Shown: positions 8,596 through 18,469, counted from the stretch's first letter. The stretch is DNA of 50,902 bases from a bacterium (GCA_013791675.1 VMTI01000239.1:1-50902), one strand, 5' to 3'. Notes: generated by a model not told the origin, from the sequence alone. Numbers and translations are program-made.

Positions 8596-10865
8596 AAAAT
8601 AAATTGATATTTTTTTTATTTTTTCTGTTTTCATGCGCAACTTTGCGGGGCCTTCGCGCGCCGGAGGCAAAACCTGACTGGTTTGTTAAAACACCGTCTG
8701 AAAACGGTTATTTGTTCTTTACCGGCGTGAAAACAGGAGCGCTTAGCCCGGAGGCGGGGAAGAGGGAGGCTGTCAATGATGCGTTCCGGCACATAGCCGA
8801 GTATTTCAGCGTGTCTATAAAATCGGAATATACGGAGCGGAAATCAACAGCTTCCTGCGATTTTATGAGTTTGCTCAGCGCCAAATCCCGCGCTCAAATT
8901 GATAAGGCGTACGTGGACAAAACTCATATTACGGAACGCTGTGACCCGAATCTTAAGAAAAACATCTATGATACATTCGTGCTGATTAAATACCCTCTCG
9001 ATGAAATTGAGAAAGAGAGAAAGAGGATAAAGCTGGAAAATGAGGAAAACGTTAAAAGGGCAAAGTATTATTTTGAGAGGGGCAGATATCATTCCGATAG
9101 CGTGGCGCTTGTAGAGGGTTTTCAGAATTTCGCCATAGCGCTGAAAATCCTTGAGGGCACCATCGGGGAAGATGTTTTAACGAATGAGATCGCGGGTTAT
9201 GCCGTCAAATGTCTTAAAAGAATAAAGCTGAACGGCTATCCCTGCGATCCGACGGGAAGTGCCGGCACGGGTTTGCTGAATCCGCTGAAGATCAAAGTCG
9301 TATATAAGGTCGGCGATAAAGAAATTGCCATAGCGGGAATGCCTCTTAATTTCGCTTTTCTGGAAGGTGGCGGTATTCTGGAACGGCAAGGCCTCACGAA
9401 TGATTCGGGTCTTGCGGAGTGCGCTGTCGCAGGAATAAGCAACACCGGACAGGAAAATCTTGTCATCGCGGTTCTTGCGTTAAACAGGGTGTTGAATACC
9501 GCTAATGAGCTTGTGCAAACCGAAGCTCAGAAAATGCAGGGGCTCCGCCACATTTTTGCTTTTCATTCCACCGGTGAGCCGGGTGATATCAAGAAACAGC
9601 CTATGATGGTAAAGATCTCCGATTTTGCTAACCTTACGGGAGATGTTGATCTGGCCTGGCTGGAACAGGCTTTAACGGATGGGATCGTGAACAAACTCAC
9701 TCGCATATCGAACTTGCATGTTGTGGAGCGGGGCGAAGATGTGCTTTTGGAAGGCTCTTTTCAAAAAAACAGCGGGAGAGTCAAAATCAATGTCAGGGTG
9801 ATCAAATCTATAGACGGCAGTGTTGTAAGTGTCGTCGTTGAAGAAGGGGAGATGGATAAAATCTTTGAAATTGAGGAGAACGTCGCAATTCAAATTGCCC
9901 GCCTGCTGAAAATTAAAGTAGCGCCGGATGAAATGAGATCCGTGAAATCGCGCGATACGAATAATACAGAGGCCTATGAGGCATACAACAGGGCTTTACT
10001 TGAGCACAAAAAGGGCAATCACAGCCAGGCTGTTAAAATGTACAAAAAGGCGCTCGCGCGGGATAATAAATTCGCGGACGCCTATAACAATTTGGGAGTT
10101 TGCTATTACAATATCAATTTGCTGGACGATGCGATAAGCTCATATCAAAAAGCAAAAATGATAGAACCTCTTAATGATGCTGTGACGGTAAATCTCGCCA
10201 CAGCGTATTTTAAGAAAGGCGCAAGGGTAAAAGCGCTGAATCTTCTTGAAGATTATGACAGCCTGGGGTCGCCGTCCGTCCGGGTTCTGCTCATGACCGG
10301 CGTGATTTACAACCGGATTGCCGAATATCAAAAAGCGAGCGAAGCTCTTGAGAGGGCAATAGAAATACAGCCCTCTGCTCCGGCTTATAATGAGCTTGGG
10401 ATCGTCTATGATAATAGGGGGCAATATGACCGTGCGATAATCATGTACACGGGGGCTGTGAAATTGAACCCCTCGTTTTATCAGGCTTTCAATAATATGG
10501 CGATCGCCTACATGGCTAAAGGAGAATATGAGCAGGCGCTTAATCCGGTTAATAAATCTTTGGCGCTCAACTATGAGTGCGGAGATACCTTTAATCTTAT
10601 GGGTTTGATTTTTGCTAATCAGGCGTCCTATTCAAAGGCGATAGCCGCTTATAAAAGAGCAATACATCTTTCGGGGTCACCGCAAGCATATTATAATCTC
10701 TCGTGCATTTACGCGCTTCAAAATGAGACTGATTTGGCCCTGCGGTTTCTTGATCACGCGATTGATTCCGGATTTAATGACATTAATTCCGTGAGCGCGG
10801 AGCCTGCGTTTAAAAATTTAATATCAGATAAGCGTTTTTCTGAACTGATAGAAAAAATCAGGTGA
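8592..10865 (+). CDS. Lipoprotein with LPP20-like, CsgG/TolB-like and TPR domains
   Basis: I place the start at ATG 8592, which overlaps the previous stop as ATGA; an in-frame ATG 12 bases upstream is less likely. The 757-residue product has a lipoprotein signal whose lipobox LFSC puts the lipidated cysteine at residue 15. Residues ~25-130 resemble LPP20/FlgT-type domains (WFVKTP, YLFFTGV, REAVNDAFRHIAEYF). Residues ~345-450 resemble the CsgG/TolB-like N-terminal fold (ISDFANLTGD, LVVERG-type strand, then an LLEGSFQ strand). From ~460 to the end there are about seven TPR units (AYNNLGVCYYNINLLDDAI, AFNNMAIAYMAKGEYEQAL). It is probably a periplasm-facing outer-membrane lipoprotein that assembles with the two upstream gene products. 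The domain assignments are by pattern only. Confidence 0.82.
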   Translation: MKNKLIFFLFFLFSCATLRGLRAPEAKPDWFVKTPSENGYLFFTGVKTGALSPEAGKREAVNDAFRHIAEYFSVSIKSEYTERKSTASCDFMSLLSAKSRAQIDKAYVDKTHITERCDPNLKKNIYDTFVLIKYPLDEIEKERKRIKLENEENVKRAKYYFERGRYHSDSVALVEGFQNFAIALKILEGTIGEDVLTNEIAGYAVKCLKRIKLNGYPCDPTGSAGTGLLNPLKIKVVYKVGDKEIAIAGMPLNFAFLEGGGILERQGLTNDSGLAECAVAGISNTGQENLVIAVLALNRVLNTANELVQTEAQKMQGLRHIFAFHSTGEPGDIKKQPMMVKISDFANLTGDVDLAWLEQALTDGIVNKLTRISNLHVVERGEDVLLEGSFQKNSGRVKINVRVIKSIDGSVVSVVVEEGEMDKIFEIEENVAIQIARLLKIKVAPDEMRSVKSRDTNNTEAYEAYNRALLEHKKGNHSQAVKMYKKALARDNKFADAYNNLGVCYYNINLLDDAISSYQKAKMIEPLNDAVTVNLATAYFKKGARVKALNLLEDYDSLGSPSVRVLLMTGVIYNRIAEYQKASEALERAIEIQPSAPAYNELGIVYDNRGQYDRAIIMYTGAVKLNPSFYQAFNNMAIAYMAKGEYEQALNPVNKSLALNYECGDTFNLMGLIFANQASYSKAIAAYKRAIHLSGSPQAYYNLSCIYALQNETDLALRFLDHAIDSGFNDINSVSAEPAFKNLISDKRFSELIEKIR

Positions 10866-12979
10866 TGCCCAGAATAGAATTATTAGCTCCGGCGGGGTCT
10901 AAGGACGCTCTCGCCGCCGCCGTCAGGGCCGGCGCTGACGCCGTTTACATAGGCGCTCCCGGCTTCAACGCCCGGATGTCCGCCAAGAGCATCACTTTCT
11001 ACGATCTGGCGGTGCTCATGGATTACGCTCATGGGAAGGGCATCAAAGTTTTTGTGGCGATGAACACCCTCATCAAGCACGCCGAGATACACGGCGCCGT
11101 TAAACTCGTCGCGGGGATAAAGAAACTCGGCGCAGACGCCGTCATAATACAGGATCTGGGGCTTGCTGAGATCATATCCAAACATTTTGAGGATATAGAG
11201 ATGCACGCCAGCACGCAGCTTGCCGTCCACAACAGGATGGGCGTTGACATCCTCGCGGAAGCCGGTTTCAAGCGGGTGATCCTCGCGCGGGAGCTCTCAT
11301 ATCCCGAATTGAAGATAATCGCTAAGGGCTCTCCCGCGGAGCTGGAAGTCTTCTGCCACGGCGCTCTTTGTTTCTCCCTCTCGGGGCAATGCCTTTTCTC
11401 AAGTTTCATAGGCGGACACAGCGGAAACAGGGGTCTCTGCACGCAGCCCTGCCGGAGGATATGGCGTCAGGGAAAGAGGAAGGGATATCTCTTATCGCCG
11501 CGCGATATGCAGCTCGCCGAAGATATCAGGGAATTGAAAAAAATAAAGATAGCCTCTATAAAAATAGAGGGCCGCATGAGGAGCGCTGAATATGTTTACA
11601 GGACGGTGAAGGCCTACCGTATGCTGATAGACGCCTCCGAGGGGGATTTCCCGGAAGCGCTGGAGGAGGCGCGCGGCATTCTTTCAGCGGATTACGCCCG
11701 CGAAAAGACCTCCTGCCTTTTTTCTGGCCGTGACGAAAATATATTTGAGCCGGAAAAGGCGCAGTGCCTCGGAAACCGCATAGGGAAAGTGGAAGCCGTG
11801 ACCAAAGACAGCGTGGCAATAAAAATTTTTGACTGCGTGCCGGAAAATAAGTATCGAAAGTCAACCCCTGGCACCATTTCACGCGGCGACCGCCTGCGCA
11901 TCTCCAATCCCGCCGGCGACATTACCAGGGCCTTTAAGGTAAAGGATTTCACTTTAGACGGTGACAGATACACTTTTGCCCTCGATAAGGCGGATGACTT
12001 CTCAAAAGGCGACCCCGTCTTCAGGACAGCCGAAGCCCTCACGGATCAGAAAGATATAGAGAAAGAAGTGGACGCCATGTATAAGAACTATGCCCTGAAA
12101 AACAGGAGCAAAGTCGTCCGTGCCTATCAGGTGAGTCAGGACTACACATCGCTCATATCAAATAAATGGAACAGCGGGAAAAAATCATCGCCCGGGGCGG
12201 ACACGCTGTGGCTGAGATTCTCCGATGTCAAATGGATGGATTCACTCGGCGGCAGAAAAAGCCGCGCTGTTTTTTCGCTGACCCAGGAAAATATACATCA
12301 ATCCGGCGATATAATAGATAGGCTGGGTAATGAGACGGTGATGGAACTGCCGCCTTTTATAGGGCAGAGGGAAATACAGCTCTTCAGAAATCATCTGGAA
12401 AAATTGATAAGCGCCGGCGTGAAGAACTGGACGCTGAACAATATCTCCCACATAGGATTTTTCAAAGAAAAAGGGTGTTCTCTTTCCGCGGGCCAGTTCC
12501 TCTACGCCTGGAACGCCTACGCCGCGGCTTTTCTCGACGACAGAGGCATAAACTCTTTCAACATCTCATGGGAGGACGATTTTCTGAATATCAGGGACCT
12601 GACCGGACCCGTGGACGCCGCGCGCATGCTCATATATCTCTACGGCCATCCGCCTGTGGCGCGGTCGAGGATACTCACGCCCGGATACATCGGCGGCGAT
12701 CTCCTGATGGAGAACGACAGGGGCGATAAAAAATCAAAGGACGAGAACTCTTTTTATCCCGTTTCCGAATCCAAACTCACACTGCTGATCGCCGCGAAAC
12801 CTGTCTGCCTTTTTTCTTCAAGGAGAAAACTGCACGATCTGGGCATAAGCAATTTCGGCATTGACCTGAGCTATATCCCGCCTGACCGGAAACTTCTTAA
12901 AACTATATTTGATTCCTACGACACCGGAGAGAGTGTTCCCGGCTCAGTGCGATTCAATTTCAAGAGCGGCGTCAAATAA
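10865..12979 (+). CDS. Peptidase U32 family protein (RNA-hydroxylation type)
   Basis: A 704-residue protein of the U32 family. I start it at ATG 10865 (TGATG overlap with the upstream stop) rather than GTG 10862. The N-terminal barrel shows ELLAPAGSKDALAAAVRAGADAVYIG, cited here as LLAPAGS and ADAVYIG. The U32 signature is complete: EVFCHGALCFSLSGQC at about residues 163-178, followed by GNRGLCTQPCR, whose cysteines bind an iron-sulfur cluster in characterised members. Despite the name, well-studied members (RlhA, TrhP, TrhO-linked pathways, UbiU/V) support hydroxylation of RNA bases or quinones rather than proteolysis. The long C-terminal extension is closest in size to RlhA-like proteins, which have a DUF3656-type region. 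It is the last gene of the envelope operon; the coupling is structural and does not prove a shared function. Confidence 0.9.
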   Translation: MPRIELLAPAGSKDALAAAVRAGADAVYIGAPGFNARMSAKSITFYDLAVLMDYAHGKGIKVFVAMNTLIKHAEIHGAVKLVAGIKKLGADAVIIQDLGLAEIISKHFEDIEMHASTQLAVHNRMGVDILAEAGFKRVILARELSYPELKIIAKGSPAELEVFCHGALCFSLSGQCLFSSFIGGHSGNRGLCTQPCRRIWRQGKRKGYLLSPRDMQLAEDIRELKKIKIASIKIEGRMRSAEYVYRTVKAYRMLIDASEGDFPEALEEARGILSADYAREKTSCLFSGRDENIFEPEKAQCLGNRIGKVEAVTKDSVAIKIFDCVPENKYRKSTPGTISRGDRLRISNPAGDITRAFKVKDFTLDGDRYTFALDKADDFSKGDPVFRTAEALTDQKDIEKEVDAMYKNYALKNRSKVVRAYQVSQDYTSLISNKWNSGKKSSPGADTLWLRFSDVKWMDSLGGRKSRAVFSLTQENIHQSGDIIDRLGNETVMELPPFIGQREIQLFRNHLEKLISAGVKNWTLNNISHIGFFKEKGCSLSAGQFLYAWNAYAAAFLDDRGINSFNISWEDDFLNIRDLTGPVDAARMLIYLYGHPPVARSRILTPGYIGGDLLMENDRGDKKSKDENSFYPVSESKLTLLIAAKPVCLFSSRRKLHDLGISNFGIDLSYIPPDRKLLKTIFDSYDTGESVPGSVRFNFKSGVK

Positions 12980-12985
12980 TCGCGG

Positions 12986-13010
12986 TTTTACCAGCGCTCT
13001 TATGGTAAAA
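12986..13010. promoter_or_regulatory. Inverted repeat upstream of mntA-hepT
   Basis: TTTTACCA at 12986-12993 and TGGTAAAA at 13003-13010 form a perfect 8-bp inverted repeat around a 9-base spacer. It sits 40 bases before the mntA start and just after the U32 stop. It could be an operator for autoregulation of the toxin-antitoxin pair or, with the three following T residues, a weak terminator. No stronger promoter match was found. Confidence 0.4.
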
Positions 13011-13049
13011 TTTCAGTAAATGTTGTAACATCAAACGATTGGAGCGAAG

Positions 13050-13364
13050 ATGAATATGAAAAAAAATCTTACACAGAAAAAAGTGATCAGAGAACTCAAG
13101 GAAAACAGGGAAGTTTTAAAGAAATACACCGTTAAAAAAATCGGTCTTTTCGGTTCATTTGTTCAAAACAGGCAGAAAGTCAGCAGCGATATTGACTTTG
13201 TCGTTGAATTCAACAAACCGAGTTTTGATAATTTGATAGGTTTGATCGACTATCTGGAAAAATTATTTGATAGAAAAGTGGATGTGCTGACTTCGGAAGG
13301 GGTGAAGAATATCCGAGTGAAAAAAGTGGCAGAGGATATCAAAAGAAATTTGATCTATGCATAA
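13050..13364 (+). CDS. mntA: MntA-type nucleotidyltransferase antitoxin
   Basis: A 104-residue minimal nucleotidyltransferase. The catalytic motif is complete: Gly35-Ser36-x10-Asp47-x-Asp49 (GLFGSF then SSDIDFVVEF). In characterised MntA/HepT systems this enzyme transfers AMP units to a tyrosine in the HepT RNase and so silences it. The gene starts at ATG with GGAGCGAAG upstream and overlaps hepT by 8 bases, the normal order for this family. All residues needed for activity are present, so the antitoxin appears functional. Confidence 0.92.
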   Translation: MNMKKNLTQKKVIRELKENREVLKKYTVKKIGLFGSFVQNRQKVSSDIDFVVEFNKPSFDNLIGLIDYLEKLFDRKVDVLTSEGVKNIRVKKVAEDIKRNLIYA

Positions 13365-13704
13365 ACGCGGCAATTTAGAATATTTGTATGACATGGAAAA
13401 TGCTTTGAATAGTATCTCGGATTATGTCAAAAAGTCAAGTTACAAGAAATTTATCAAGGATAAAAAAAGTCAGGATGCCGTGATTTATAATATCGGAATT
13501 CTTGGCGAAGCCGTCAAAAACATATCAAATGATTTAAGAAAAGCTGAACCCGATGTCGCCTGGAAAAACATCGCGGGGATGAGAGATAAAATCATTCATT
13601 TTTATTTTGGGGTAAATATTGACATCGTGTGGGATGTCGCCAAAAAGAAGGTTCCCGAATTAAAAAAACAGATAAGAACGCTTATTAAGGAATTGGAAAA
13701 ATAG
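13357..13704 (+). CDS. hepT: HepT-type HEPN RNase toxin (DUF86)
   Basis: A 115-residue all-helical HEPN protein. The active-site motif R-x4-H-x-Y is intact: Arg76, His81 and Tyr83 in MRDKIIHFYFG. Tyr83 is the residue that MntA modifies in characterised pairs. Other family landmarks are the AVIYNIGILGEAVKNIS helix and the WKNIAGMRDKIIH stretch. It overlaps mntA by 8 bases and ends six bases before the stop of the convergent TolC-like gene, with no room for a terminator between them. It looks like a complete, active toxin. Confidence 0.93.
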   Translation: MHKRGNLEYLYDMENALNSISDYVKKSSYKKFIKDKKSQDAVIYNIGILGEAVKNISNDLRKAEPDVAWKNIAGMRDKIIHFYFGVNIDIVWDVAKKKVPELKKQIRTLIKELEK

Positions 13705-13709
13705 GCGAA

Positions 13710-15107
13710 TTACTTCTTTTTGTAACTCTTGATGTCTTTTTCCGAGATCAGGCGGTCGGTCAATCTGAACCACTCTGTCATGAGCGACTTGAGCTCGACG
13801 GAGCGGAGTATTTTGCTGAATCTGTTCTCGTCCACGCGGTTTGACGCCTCAATAAAATCGTTCAATGACACTTTGCCGTAAGAATAGTTCTCCGTCTCGT
13901 CTTTCAGGATGGACTTGGCGAGCTTTATTTTTTCATCGGCTATCGCTATCAGCTCGCGCCCGGTTTCTATCTGAAGGATCAGTGTCTTCAGGTCCGTGCG
14001 GAGCTGGATATATTTGTTGGCGCCGGATAAGCGCGTCTTTTTCTCATTTATCTTTGACAGCTCCAGCGCGGCGCTGTTGGTCTGATCAGGGAAGGGCCAT
14101 GTCAGCGAAATGCCGGCGAAGACTTCGTCTTCCGCGTTGTTTATCCCCGTGCCGTTACCGGCGGTCTCATAACCCAGAAGAAGGTTTGTTGACGGCAGCA
14201 GGGCGTTGGCGTCTCTGGCCACCTGCAGTGAACTTTTATCTTCCAGCAGAGTCAGTATGCTGTATGTGCGGCTGTTTTGCGTGAAATCCCTGTAATCTTC
14301 CTCAAATGATATTTTTCTGTCGTCGTAGGCCATGGGATCGGCCGGCACGAGGCTCTCATTTTCGTCGTGCCGCAAGGCCTGTTTTATAAAGGTGAGCGCC
14401 GCGTCGTATTTCTCCCGAAGTTTCAGCAGGTTCTCTTTTTTCACCAGCACCTGTATGTTTATTTTATTGACATCTATGGGAAGGGCGATGTTATTCTTTC
14501 GGCGCTTCCTGATGTTATCTAAAAGCTCAAGATTCTGCCTGTATGACGATTCGCCTATCTTCAGGTTCTCGTAGGCCAGATACCAGTTGAAATAGGCCGT
14601 TATTATCCTCGCCAGATAGTCTTCGTATGCCTCCGCCACCTGATGCCTGATCACATCTATTTCCGCGCCTATTATTTTATCCTGAAGGCGCGTCGCTTTT
14701 CCGAAAGCGTTTTTCGCGACCGGCTGGGAGATGAGCAGGGTGACGGCCGAGCTGTCCGCGCCGGGGGTCGCCGACGGCACTGTCTTGTACTGGGCGCTGA
14801 CATCCGTGCCCGAGAACGGGAAAAGTTTGCTCAGCCCTATTGTCGCCGCGGGGCCGGATTCGTCATGGTCCAGGAAGAACTCGTACTGGCTTTTCACCGA
14901 CAGCACGATGTCGCGTGCCGGCAGGCCGAGGTCTTTTTTATATTGCAGTGTCATCTCGTCTATCAGTATCTCCTCAAAGCTCGTGTCTTTTGAGACGGCC
15001 GTCTTAATGAATTCATCTATGCCGACGACGCGGTTTTTTGTGTCAGCGTAAACGATGCCGCCCTGTATCACGGCAGCCGCGAATAAGAGTTTGATGATTT
15101 TTTTCAT
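13710..15107 (-). CDS. TolC-like outer-membrane efflux protein
   Basis: A 465-residue outer-membrane factor. Reading on the minus strand, a signal peptide of ~21 residues (ends VYA) precedes two copies of the long helical hairpin/strand unit typical of TolC proteins. Hydrophilic Ala/Leu/Lys-rich helices, such as the segment near residues 190-240, form the periplasmic tunnel. The C-terminal half repeats the pattern (LSGANKYIQLRTDLKTL, YSYGKVSLNDFIEASNR). It lies one base downstream of the RND pump stop, so the two form an operon. It probably provides the exit duct for that pump. Confidence 0.88.
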   Translation of the reverse strand: MKKIIKLLFAAAVIQGGIVYADTKNRVVGIDEFIKTAVSKDTSFEEILIDEMTLQYKKDLGLPARDIVLSVKSQYEFFLDHDESGPAATIGLSKLFPFSGTDVSAQYKTVPSATPGADSSAVTLLISQPVAKNAFGKATRLQDKIIGAEIDVIRHQVAEAYEDYLARIITAYFNWYLAYENLKIGESSYRQNLELLDNIRKRRKNNIALPIDVNKINIQVLVKKENLLKLREKYDAALTFIKQALRHDENESLVPADPMAYDDRKISFEEDYRDFTQNSRTYSILTLLEDKSSLQVARDANALLPSTNLLLGYETAGNGTGINNAEDEVFAGISLTWPFPDQTNSAALELSKINEKKTRLSGANKYIQLRTDLKTLILQIETGRELIAIADEKIKLAKSILKDETENYSYGKVSLNDFIEASNRVDENRFSKILRSVELKSLMTEWFRLTDRLISEKDIKSYKKK

Positions 15108-15108
15108 A

Positions 15109-18100
15109 TTATTCCTTTATCGCCTCCGGGTGCAGAAGGAAACGGGTATCCTGGAGCAGCGCGAAGCTGCAGGGTATGAGCAGCAGCGTTATGAGCGTGG
15201 CAAACATCAGCCCCCACGCTATCGCCAGCATCATCTCCGCGAGCATCGCGTCGTAGCCGGCGAAGCCGTAGGCCGTAGGTATGATCCCCGCCACGGTCGT
15301 GAGCGTCGTCAGCATAACGGCGCGCAGCCTTGTCTTGCCTATATCCGCTATCTGAAAGTTTGAATCAGCCTTCCGCTTCCTGTCATCGTAATTTTCTGTC
15401 AGTTTGACGAGCATCAGTATTGAATCGTTCACGACGACGCCCGCCAGGCCTATGGCGCCTATGGCGGCGAAGAAACCGAACATCGTCTTGCCGTGGAGCC
15501 AGAAGGCGAGTATGACGCCCACCACCCCGAAAGGTATGGACAGCATTATTATAAGCGGTTTCACGAGCGAATCAAAAAGCAGTATCAGCACGACATAGAT
15601 GAGGAATATAACGGTTATGACAGCGTATTTCAGCTCGCCCTTTGACTCGCGGGTGTCCTGCACCTCGCCCTCAAAGATCAGCCTCGCCGACGGGTATTCG
15701 GATAAGATCTGAGGGAAGTCGTTTTCCTCAAAAAACCCGGCTATCTCAACAGGCGTCAGTTTGCTGCCCGGCTTTATGTCCGCGTACACTTTCGTTATCC
15801 GTTTGCCGTCCTTTCTTTCTATGGAGTTGGGCGAGAGGGTTTCGACGACATCCACGATGTCCCTCATCGGCACAAGGTAGTTGCCCCGGTTTTCAACGGG
15901 TATGCCCAGTATTTTTTCAATGTCGTTCTTCACGCTGTCTATCGTCGTGAAACGCACATCTATTTCCTCGTCGTCCGCCGGCAGGTTATATATGATGATC
16001 CCCTCTATGGCCGCGCGCAGCGTGGATGACACATCGGCGGGTGTGATAGAGAGCCGCCTTATCTTTTCTCTCTTCAGGCTTATTTTGTATTCGGGATTGG
16101 TCAGCGGCCGGGATATCTCCACATTCAGGAGCGCCGGGTGCTTTCTCATGGCCTCCGCCATTTTCTCGGCGACACTGTCTCTTATCCCGTCGTTGTTCAC
16201 CATAACGGCCAGCTCCATGGGGCTGCCGCTGTCGGAGCCCCAGCGGCTTTTTGAGAACCGCATGTCCCTAAGTCCCTCTATCTTCATTATCTTTTCTTTC
16301 CATTCATCCATCAGATCGTCGGCGGATTTTTTCCGCTTGTCCTTGGATAATATCTCGGCGTTCACGCGGAACTTGTCTTCTTCCACGGCTCTTCCGCGGT
16401 GGCTGCTGGCAATGCGCGTCCTGAAACCTATCACCTCTTTTCCCAGATATCCGGATAGTATGTTCTCTATCTGCTTTGTCTTTTCCGCCGTATCGTAGCG
16501 GCCGGCCTTTTCCCCGGCGCTGCCGCTTATTGTGATGTCCCTCGTCTCCTCGTTCGGAAACATTACGAACTTCATTTTTGTTTTTACGATGTATCCCGAA
16601 AAGACGAAAAGGATGATGAATGAGAGGAAGACCAGCCATTTGTAGGGAAGGACTTTTTCCAGCAAGCGGCCGTATCTGCCTTCTATCCTGTCAAACCAGT
16701 GCCCGTTATTAGGGGCCGCAGGGGGAATATCGCCGGATTTTCCGCGGCGAGTTTTAAATTTCGGGAACTCAAAACGCATGTGGCCCGGCAGTATTATCAG
16801 CGATTCCAGGAGGCTCGCCCCGAGCATACAGAAGATGATAGCGGGAATGTACTTGAGCATCTGGACGAATCTACCCTGAAAAAAGTAGAGCGGGAGGAAG
16901 GCCACGCAGGTGGTCAGTACGCTGGCCACGACGGGAAAAAAGACCGCGGCAGTGCCTTTGCATGCGGCGTCCCGCGCGGGCATGCCGCCTGCCTGAAGGC
17001 GTGAGATGTTCTCCGATACCACTATGGCGTCGTCCACTATCATTCCCATGACGATGATAACGCCTGCGAGCGTGATGTTGTTTATCGTGTAGCCCAGCGT
17101 CCAGATGCATATCATCGTAAAGAAGATGGTGAAGGGTATGCCCAGCGCCACCCACACGCCGGATTTGAAATTCAGAAAAACAAAAAGCAGTATGAGTATC
17201 AGCGTGAAGCCGAGTGAGCCGTTCGCCGCTATTAGATAAAGGCGGTTTTTCAGATCCACCGATTCATCGTCGAGCAGCGCCACCTCGATGTCCGTGCCCT
17301 TGAGATTGTTCCGGCGGTATCTCTCAACCTGTTTTTGCACGGCGTCAATCGCTTCCAGTATGCCGTATGAGCCGGATTTAACGACCCGGAGCATCACGGC
17401 TTCGTGGCCGTTGGCCTTGAAAATTGATTTGTCGGTCTTATAGGTCATCGCCACGTCGGCGACCTGTCCCAGTTTCACGACCTGTCCCTCAAAGCCCCCC
17501 TGTATGATGAGGCCGTTGAGTTTCTCTATGGTATCCAGTTCCGAAACCAGAGTGACGCTGGGTTCGCTCTTTATGTCTATCGTGCCCGCGGGCTGGCGGA
17601 CATGGTTCGCTCTGACTTCGCTCATGGCTGTGTTGAAGGGGATATTGAATTTGATCAGTTTCGCGGGGTCGGTCATTATGCGTATTTCTTCCCGAAGATA
17701 ATTGGTCCTGTCAATGCTGTTTACCTCGGAAAGGTTGAGCAGCTGGTTTTCAAGGGCGTGGGCGTAGGCCTGCAGATTCCGCCGGGACGCGACCGTGTGG
17801 AGATGAATTTTTTTGTCTATCAATACCACATCGATAATGGCCATCTGGCTGGTTTTGAACACCCTGACATTGGGGTCTTCCGTGACATCATCAGGCAGTT
17901 TCGCGTCCGAGACGGCATTCCTCACATCCATTATGACTTCGTCGCGGTTGGGCAGGTTTTGTTCCAGTTCCACCGAGACACTGGAGGTGCCGTTGCCGGA
18001 ATTGCTCGTGACCCTGTAAACGCCGTCGATCCCGCGGACTTTTTCTTCTATGGGTTTTGTGACGAAATGCTCCACCTCTTCGGCGGTCGCTCCGGGATAG

Positions 18101-18255
18101 CGCGCGCTTATGCGGACGAAATCAAATGTGACATTCGGCATCTCCTCTTTGCTCGTGTTCTTCCACGCGAAGATGCCGCCGATAAAGACAACGACGAATA
18201 CCAGGTTGGTCAGCAGATGCCGGTCAACGAAATAAGCTACGATTTTTTCTAACAA
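15109..18255 (-). CDS. RND-family inner-membrane efflux transporter (AcrB/HAE1-like)
   Basis: A 1048-residue proton-driven RND pump with the two-fold repeat of six-helix bundles and large periplasmic loops. Visible landmarks are the first TM near residues 12-30, the pore-domain start ISARYPGATAEEVEHFVTKP, and the TM4 proton-relay aspartates in MGMIVDDAIVVSENI. The C-terminal counterpart is GLAGVVVNDSILMLVKL. The length is normal for HAE1 members. The gene is first in a two-gene minus-strand operon with the TolC-like gene. The usual periplasmic adaptor (MFP) gene is not present upstream or downstream in the window, so either it is encoded elsewhere or the pump works differently. Substrate unknown. 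Confidence 0.93.
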   Translation of the reverse strand: MLEKIVAYFVDRHLLTNLVFVVVFIGGIFAWKNTSKEEMPNVTFDFVRISARYPGATAEEVEHFVTKPIEEKVRGIDGVYRVTSNSGNGTSSVSVELEQNLPNRDEVIMDVRNAVSDAKLPDDVTEDPNVRVFKTSQMAIIDVVLIDKKIHLHTVASRRNLQAYAHALENQLLNLSEVNSIDRTNYLREEIRIMTDPAKLIKFNIPFNTAMSEVRANHVRQPAGTIDIKSEPSVTLVSELDTIEKLNGLIIQGGFEGQVVKLGQVADVAMTYKTDKSIFKANGHEAVMLRVVKSGSYGILEAIDAVQKQVERYRRNNLKGTDIEVALLDDESVDLKNRLYLIAANGSLGFTLILILLFVFLNFKSGVWVALGIPFTIFFTMICIWTLGYTINNITLAGVIIVMGMIVDDAIVVSENISRLQAGGMPARDAACKGTAAVFFPVVASVLTTCVAFLPLYFFQGRFVQMLKYIPAIIFCMLGASLLESLIILPGHMRFEFPKFKTRRGKSGDIPPAAPNNGHWFDRIEGRYGRLLEKVLPYKWLVFLSFIILFVFSGYIVKTKMKFVMFPNEETRDITISGSAGEKAGRYDTAEKTKQIENILSGYLGKEVIGFRTRIASSHRGRAVEEDKFRVNAEILSKDKRKKSADDLMDEWKEKIMKIEGLRDMRFSKSRWGSDSGSPMELAVMVNNDGIRDSVAEKMAEAMRKHPALLNVEISRPLTNPEYKISLKREKIRRLSITPADVSSTLRAAIEGIIIYNLPADDEEIDVRFTTIDSVKNDIEKILGIPVENRGNYLVPMRDIVDVVETLSPNSIERKDGKRITKVYADIKPGSKLTPVEIAGFFEENDFPQILSEYPSARLIFEGEVQDTRESKGELKYAVITVIFLIYVVLILLFDSLVKPLIIMLSIPFGVVGVILAFWLHGKTMFGFFAAIGAIGLAGVVVNDSILMLVKLTENYDDRKRKADSNFQIADIGKTRLRAVMLTTLTTVAGIIPTAYGFAGYDAMLAEMMLAIAWGLMFATLITLLLIPCSFALLQDTRFLLHPEAIKE

Positions 18256-18450
18256 TTATATTCTCCTAATAACAGGCCTTCCGTAGATTTATTAGACGCT
18301 CCGCGGAGCCCATAAGTTACAAAATTAAGATAAAAAGGAAAATGGGAAAGGGGACGTTCATTAACTTATTAACTTACGGCATATAGTCGCCTTAAAGGAA
18401 AATGGGGACGGTTCGGGTATTTTTTAAAGAGCACTGCCGTTTTTTATCAG

Positions 18451-18469
18451 TTTTATTAAGGACGTCCCC
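18451..18469 (-). repeat. 19-bp inverted repeat, left copy
   Basis: The sequence here is the exact reverse complement of 19965-19983 (GGGGACGTCCTTAATAAAA in plus-strand orientation at the right copy). The pair brackets corA and the DUF5661 gene. It belongs to the dispersed GGGGACG family also seen at 18350 and 18404. Confidence 0.8.

Noticed and set aside
17602..18252. Plus-strand open frame of over 200 codons inside the RND gene
   Set aside because: It lies entirely antisense to a clear, full-length RND protein with conserved motifs.
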